Assembly: GCA_018660305.1 (NCBI GenBank)
Contig: JABJKO010000103.1
Coordinates: 1-17,509 of the forward strand
Reading direction: 5' to 3'
Length of the DNA stretch: 17,509 bases
Source of the DNA: Rhodospirillaceae bacterium
GTDB taxonomy: Bacteria; Pseudomonadota; Alphaproteobacteria; MPNO01; UBA2964
In this document: positions 14,400 through 17,509 of the stretch, piece after piece
How positions within the stretch are numbered: position 1 is the first letter of the stretch
Layout of the letters: each line of letters opens with the position of its first letter
Position numbers and translations under genes: made by a program
The notes under the pieces: generated by a model
The model's database searches: none
Seen by the model: the letters and a program-made list of their open reading frames with translations, nothing else
What the model was told of the DNA's origin: nothing

Positions 14400-14419
14400 T
14401 CCGGATACGTTAATCCGGA
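14400..14419 (+). promoter_or_regulatory. Hairpin next to the DAHP synthase ribosome-binding site
   Basis: TCCGGAT and ATCCGGA pair perfectly around ACGTTA, ending about five bases before AAGGTGA, the ribosome site of the next gene. Its position suggests an influence on translation start or the second half of a leader-peptide switch; no T-run follows. Confidence 0.35.
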
Positions 14420-14437
14420 TACTAAGGTGATCGAACG

Positions 14438-15826
14438 ATGGCAGGAAAATGGACGCCGGCGAGCTGGCGGTCGAAGGACATCAGGCAGGTGCCGGTTTAC
14501 CCGGATGCCGATGCACTCAGTGCGGTCGAAGCACAGATCCGCAATTATCCGCCCCTGGTTTTTGCCGGTGAGGCGAGACGCCTGCGCGAGTCGCTCGCCG
14601 ATGTCGCGGCGGGCCGCGCGTTCCTGATGCAGGGCGGCGATTGCGCCGAAAGTTTTGCCGAGTTCCATCCGGACAATATTCGCGACACCTTCCGCGTGCT
14701 GCTGCAGATGGCCATCGTGCTGACCTTCGCCGCAAGCTGCCCTGTCGTAAAGGTCGGCCGCATGGCCGGTCAGTTCGCCAAGCCACGCAGTTCCGACACC
14801 GAGACCATCGACGGTGTCGAATTGCCCAGCTATCGCGGCGATTCCGTCAACGGTATCGAATTTACCAAGGACGCACGCACGCCCGATCCCCAGCGCATGG
14901 TGCAGGGCTATAACCAGTCGGCGGCGACCCTCAATCTGCTGCGCGCGTTTGCCCAGGGCGGTTATGCCGATCTCACTCAGGTGCATCGCTGGAATTTGAG
15001 TTTCGTGGAACAGAGCCCGGCCGGTGAGCGCTACAAGGATCTCGCCGAACATCTCGACGAGGCCCTGGCCTTCATGGCGGCCTGCGGGATGAATTCCGAG
15101 ACGACGCACCAGATCCGCGAGACGGACTTCTATACGTCGCACGAGGCCCTGCTGCCGGGGTACGAGGAAGCCATGACCCGGATCGACAGCACCACCGGCG
15201 ATTGGTACGACACCTCGGCCCATATGCTGTGGATCGGCGACCGCACCCGCGATCCCAACGAGGCGCATATCGAATTCCTGCGCGGCGTCGGCAACCCGCT
15301 GGGGTGCAAGGCCGGTCCCAGCCAGACCCCCGATGAACTCCTGCGGGTGATCGATACGCTGAACCCGGAGAATATTCCCGGCCGGCTGACCGTCATCACC
15401 CGCATGGGTCATGACGCGGTGGAAGAAAAACTGCCGCCTCTGATCCGCGCCGTGGAGCGGGAGGGAAGGACGGTGGTCTGGTCATGTGATCCCATGCACG
15501 CCAACACCACCACTTCGGCCACCGGCTACAAGACACGGGCCTTCAACCAGGTGCGTGATGAGGTGGAACGCTGTTTCGCGGTGCATCGCGCGGAGGGAAC
15601 CTATCTGGGCGGTATTCATCTTGAGCTGACCGGTCAGAACGTGACCGAATGTGTCGGCGGTGCCCGGGAAATTACCGAGGCTGGCCTCGCGGATCGCTAC
15701 CACACCCATTGCGATCCCAGGCTCAATGCCGATCAGTCGCTCGATCTCGCGTTTCTTATTGCGGAAATGCTCAAGGAAGAGCGGGTTTCCCGTAATGGCG
15801 CCACCCAAGAAGCCGCTATCGGCTGA
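14438..15826 (+). CDS. 3-deoxy-7-phosphoheptulonate (DAHP) synthase, class II
   Basis: 462 residues, usual length for class II (plant/AroA-II type) enzymes. It condenses phosphoenolpyruvate with erythrose 4-phosphate, the first step of the shikimate pathway, in the cytoplasm. [12 protein letters not shown] (62-73) holds the metal-binding Cys69. [13 protein letters not shown] (106-118) is the substrate-binding signature. SCDPMHANT gives the metal His, [12 protein letters not shown] the Glu and HCDPRLN the Asp, so the full set of metal ligands appears present. AAGGTGA about eight bases before ATG 14438 supports the start. It lacks an attached chorismate mutase domain. It is followed after 91 bp by nadE on the same strand; no clear terminator lies between, so partial co-transcription is possible. 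Confidence 0.94.
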   Translation: MAGKWTPASWRSKDIRQVPVYPDADALSAVEAQIRNYPPLVFAGEARRLRESLADVAAGRAFLMQGGDCAESFAEFHPDNIRDTFRVLLQMAIVLTFAASCPVVKVGRMAGQFAKPRSSDTETIDGVELPSYRGDSVNGIEFTKDARTPDPQRMVQGYNQSAATLNLLRAFAQGGYADLTQVHRWNLSFVEQSPAGERYKDLAEHLDEALAFMAACGMNSETTHQIRETDFYTSHEALLPGYEEAMTRIDSTTGDWYDTSAHMLWIGDRTRDPNEAHIEFLRGVGNPLGCKAGPSQTPDELLRVIDTLNPENIPGRLTVITRMGHDAVEEKLPPLIRAVEREGRTVVWSCDPMHANTTTSATGYKTRAFNQVRDEVERCFAVHRAEGTYLGGIHLELTGQNVTECVGGAREITEAGLADRYHTHCDPRLNADQSLDLAFLIAEMLKEERVSRNGATQEAAIG

Positions 15827-15917
15827 TCTGAATTTTCCGCCCGGCCGCTGAGATTTAAGGCGCCGTGGCGGGATTCTTTCCCTCCGGACAATTGCCCTCT
15901 AGCCAAGTGCTCTTTTC

Positions 15918-17509
15918 ATGACCGATCAACTCACCATTGCCCTGGCGCAACTCAACCCCACCGTCGGCGACATCGACGGTAACACCGCTCTGGTCCGCGA
16001 GGCACGGGCGCGGGCCGCCGCGATGGGCGCCGATCTGATGGTGGCCAGCGAGCTGGTTATTCCGGGATATCCGCCCGAGGATTTGGTATTACGCCCCTCC
16101 TTTCAGGAGGCGGTGAAGGCGGCGGTGGATGCGCTGGCGGCGGAAACCGCCGATGGCGGGCCGGCCCTGCTCATCGGCTCCCTGTGGCAGGAAGAGGGCA
16201 AATGTTACAACGCGGCGCTGCTGCTCGATGGCGGCAATGTCGCCGCGGTGCGCCTCAAGCATGATCTGCCCAATTACGGCGTGTTCGATGAAAAACGCGT
16301 GTTTGCCGCCGGTCCGCTACCGGGCCCGGTCAATTTCCGCGGCGTGCGTTTGGGCGTCATGGTGTGCGAGGATATGTGGGCCCCCGATGTGACCGAATGC
16401 CTGGACGAATCCGGCGCCGAGATTCTGGTGGTCCTCAACGGCTCGCCCTATGCGCTGGACAAATGGGACGAACGGCTCAATCTCGCCGTCGCCCGTGTCG
16501 GCGAAGCCAATATGCCCATGATCTATGTCAATCAGGTCGGCGGGCAGGACGAGCTGGTGTTCGATGGCGGCTCCTTCGTGCTCAATGCCGACCGGCACCT
16601 GCGGGCCCGGTGCCCGGACTGGACAGAGGCGCTGATCGCGACGAACTGGCAACGCGGTTCCGATGGCTGGGCCTGCGACGAAGGGTCCTGCGCCGCGCCC
16701 GAAGACAGTCTCGCCAGCGTCTATTCCGCCATGATGCTGGGATTGCGGGATTATGTCGGAAAAAACCATTTTCCCGGTGTGCTGATCGGCATGTCCGGCG
16801 GCATCGATTCCGCGCTGACCGCCGCCGTCGCCGTCGATGCGCTGGGCCCCGACCGGGTTCATTGCGTGATGATGCCGTCGCCCTATACGTCGGACGAAAG
16901 TCTCGAGGACGCCGCGGCCGCCGCAAAAGCGCTGGGCTGCCGGCTCGACAATATCAATATCGGCCCGGCCATGGAGGCCTTCGACGGGATGATGGCGCCT
17001 TCCTTCGAAGGCCTGCCGCCCGATACCACCGAGGAAAACATCCAGGCGCGCTCGCGGGGCATCATTCTCATGGCCCTGTCCAACAAGACCAGCGCCATGG
17101 TGGTGTCCACCGGCAACAAATCGGAAATGTCGGTGGGGTACGCCACCCTCTATGGCGATATGTGCGGCGGGTTCTCGGTGCTCAAGGACGTCTACAAGAT
17201 GACAGTGTTCGAGCTGTCACGCTGGCGCAATGAAACCCTGCCGGCCAACACAAAGGGTCCGGCAGGTGAGGTCATTCCCGACCGCATCATCACCAAGCCG
17301 CCGTCCGCCGAGCTTAAGCCCGACCAGACCGACCAGGACACGCTGCCGCCCTATGACGAGCTGGATGCCATCCTGCACTGTCTGGTGGAAAAGGACATGG
17401 GGGTCGCGGCGACCAGTGCCGACGGCCACGACCAGGCGCTGGTGGAACGTATCTGGCGCATGCTGCTGATCGCCGAGTACAAGCGCCGCCAGGCGCCGCC
17501 CGGCGTCAA
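15918..17509 (+). CDS. nadE: Glutamine-hydrolysing NAD+ synthetase (C-terminus cut by window edge)
   Basis: 530 residues are visible with the frame still open at the edge; members of this type are usually about 550 residues or longer, so only a short tail is missing. The N-terminal nitrilase-type glutaminase domain (about 1-255) has the triad Glu45 (ASELVIPGYPPEDL), Lys114 (RLKHDLPNYG) and Cys150 (MVCEDMW). The C-terminal synthetase domain has the ATP pyrophosphatase loop SGGIDSA (293-299) and STGNKSEMSVGYATLYGD. Ammonia released by the first domain amidates nicotinic acid adenine dinucleotide to NAD+ using ATP. The start ATG 15918 matches the family's N-terminus (ITIALAQLNPTVGDI type) but lacks a clear Shine-Dalgarno. 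The upstream 91 bp (15827-15917) shows no recognisable promoter or terminator. Confidence 0.95.
   Translation, partial: MTDQLTIALAQLNPTVGDIDGNTALVREARARAAAMGADLMVASELVIPGYPPEDLVLRPSFQEAVKAAVDALAAETADGGPALLIGSLWQEEGKCYNAALLLDGGNVAAVRLKHDLPNYGVFDEKRVFAAGPLPGPVNFRGVRLGVMVCEDMWAPDVTECLDESGAEILVVLNGSPYALDKWDERLNLAVARVGEANMPMIYVNQVGGQDELVFDGGSFVLNADRHLRARCPDWTEALIATNWQRGSDGWACDEGSCAAPEDSLASVYSAMMLGLRDYVGKNHFPGVLIGMSGGIDSALTAAVAVDALGPDRVHCVMMPSPYTSDESLEDAAAAAKALGCRLDNINIGPAMEAFDGMMAPSFEGLPPDTTEENIQARSRGIILMALSNKTSAMVVSTGNKSEMSVGYATLYGDMCGGFSVLKDVYKMTVFELSRWRNETLPANTKGPAGEVIPDRIITKPPSAELKPDQTDQDTLPPYDELDAILHCLVEKDMGVAATSADGHDQALVERIWRMLLIAEYKRRQAPPGV

Larger units (their letters stand above)
14022..14437. 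other. 416-bp divergent regulatory region between tctC-like and DAHP synthase genes
   Basis: No protein gene of ordinary size was found here. It contains two perfect palindromes (14212-14226 and 14252-14268), a near-direct repeat ATGGTGCTCAA / ATGGTACTCAA (14337-14347 and 14354-14364), a possible leader peptide (14337-14387), a small hairpin (14400-14419) and the Shine-Dalgarno AAGGTGA for the DAHP synthase. A TATACG hexamer on the minus strand between the palindromes may be a -10 for the receptor gene. Confidence 0.6.

Noticed and set aside
14028..15412. Long minus-strand open frame across the DAHP synthase and regulatory region
   Set aside because: It is antisense to a gene with complete class II DAHP synthase motifs and has no recognisable domain.
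1..17509. tRNA, rRNA or CRISPR array
   Set aside because: No cloverleaf-like sequence, ribosomal RNA motif or regularly spaced short repeats were seen on either strand; a subtle small RNA cannot be excluded by eye.

Overview
The window looks like the chromosome of a GC-rich alphaproteobacterium, most likely of Rhodospirillales type. The evidence is the family set (Bug/TctC solute-binding proteins, class II DAHP synthase, glutamine-dependent NAD synthetase, glutathione reductase, a lytic transglycosylase N-terminal region of alphaproteobacterial type) and a CtrA-like TTAA-N7-TTAA site. Most of it is ordinary housekeeping and transport DNA. One segment, about 1.67-4.55 kb, is clearly foreign and much richer in A+T.

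Layout. 1-682 (minus): N-terminal part of a periplasmic lytic transglycosylase running off the left edge. 960-1409 (minus): a small FMN-binding PNPOx-family protein. 1502-1667 (minus): a displaced 3' end of a TauD-family dioxygenase gene. 1709-4210 (minus): an 833-residue SF2 helicase with a C-terminal PD-(D/E)XK nuclease, a likely single-gene anti-phage system. 4385-5407 (minus): the intact tauD-family gene. 5516-6406 (plus): a divergent 6-phosphogluconate-dehydrogenase-like (DUF1932) protein, with a perfect 17-bp palindrome between the two. 6602-7177 (plus): a secreted Sel1-repeat protein behind the CtrA-like site. 7249-8514 (plus): an MFS exporter. 8619-9974 (plus): glutathione reductase with a good sigma70 promoter. 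9979-10920 (minus): ZnuA with a textbook Zur box. 11083-14021 (minus): three periplasmic solute-binding proteins (one short TAXI-like, two tandem TctC/Bug paralogues) with no permease. 14022-14437: a 416-bp regulatory region with two palindromes and a possible Trp/Tyr leader peptide. 14438-15826 (plus): class II DAHP synthase. 15918 to the right edge (plus): NAD synthetase lacking only its last residues.

The most interesting part is the insertion at tauD. The last 166 bp of the intact gene (4385-4550) are repeated at 1502-1667 with seven mismatches, all of them silent, so both copies encode the same 54 residues and end at the same stop position. The helicase-nuclease gene lies between the copies. 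This is the arrangement left when an element integrates inside the 3' end of a protein-coding gene and supplies a replacement 3' end, as phage 21 and e14 do in E. coli icd. Here the element is only about 2.9 kb, its only visible gene is the defence-like one, and no integrase or transposase is visible. The insertion separated tauD from the PNPOx gene, which probably followed it directly before.

Elsewhere the window offers readable regulatory signals (Zur box, CtrA-like site, glutathione reductase promoter, terminator after the solute-binding cluster) but no tRNA, rRNA, CRISPR array or insertion sequence.
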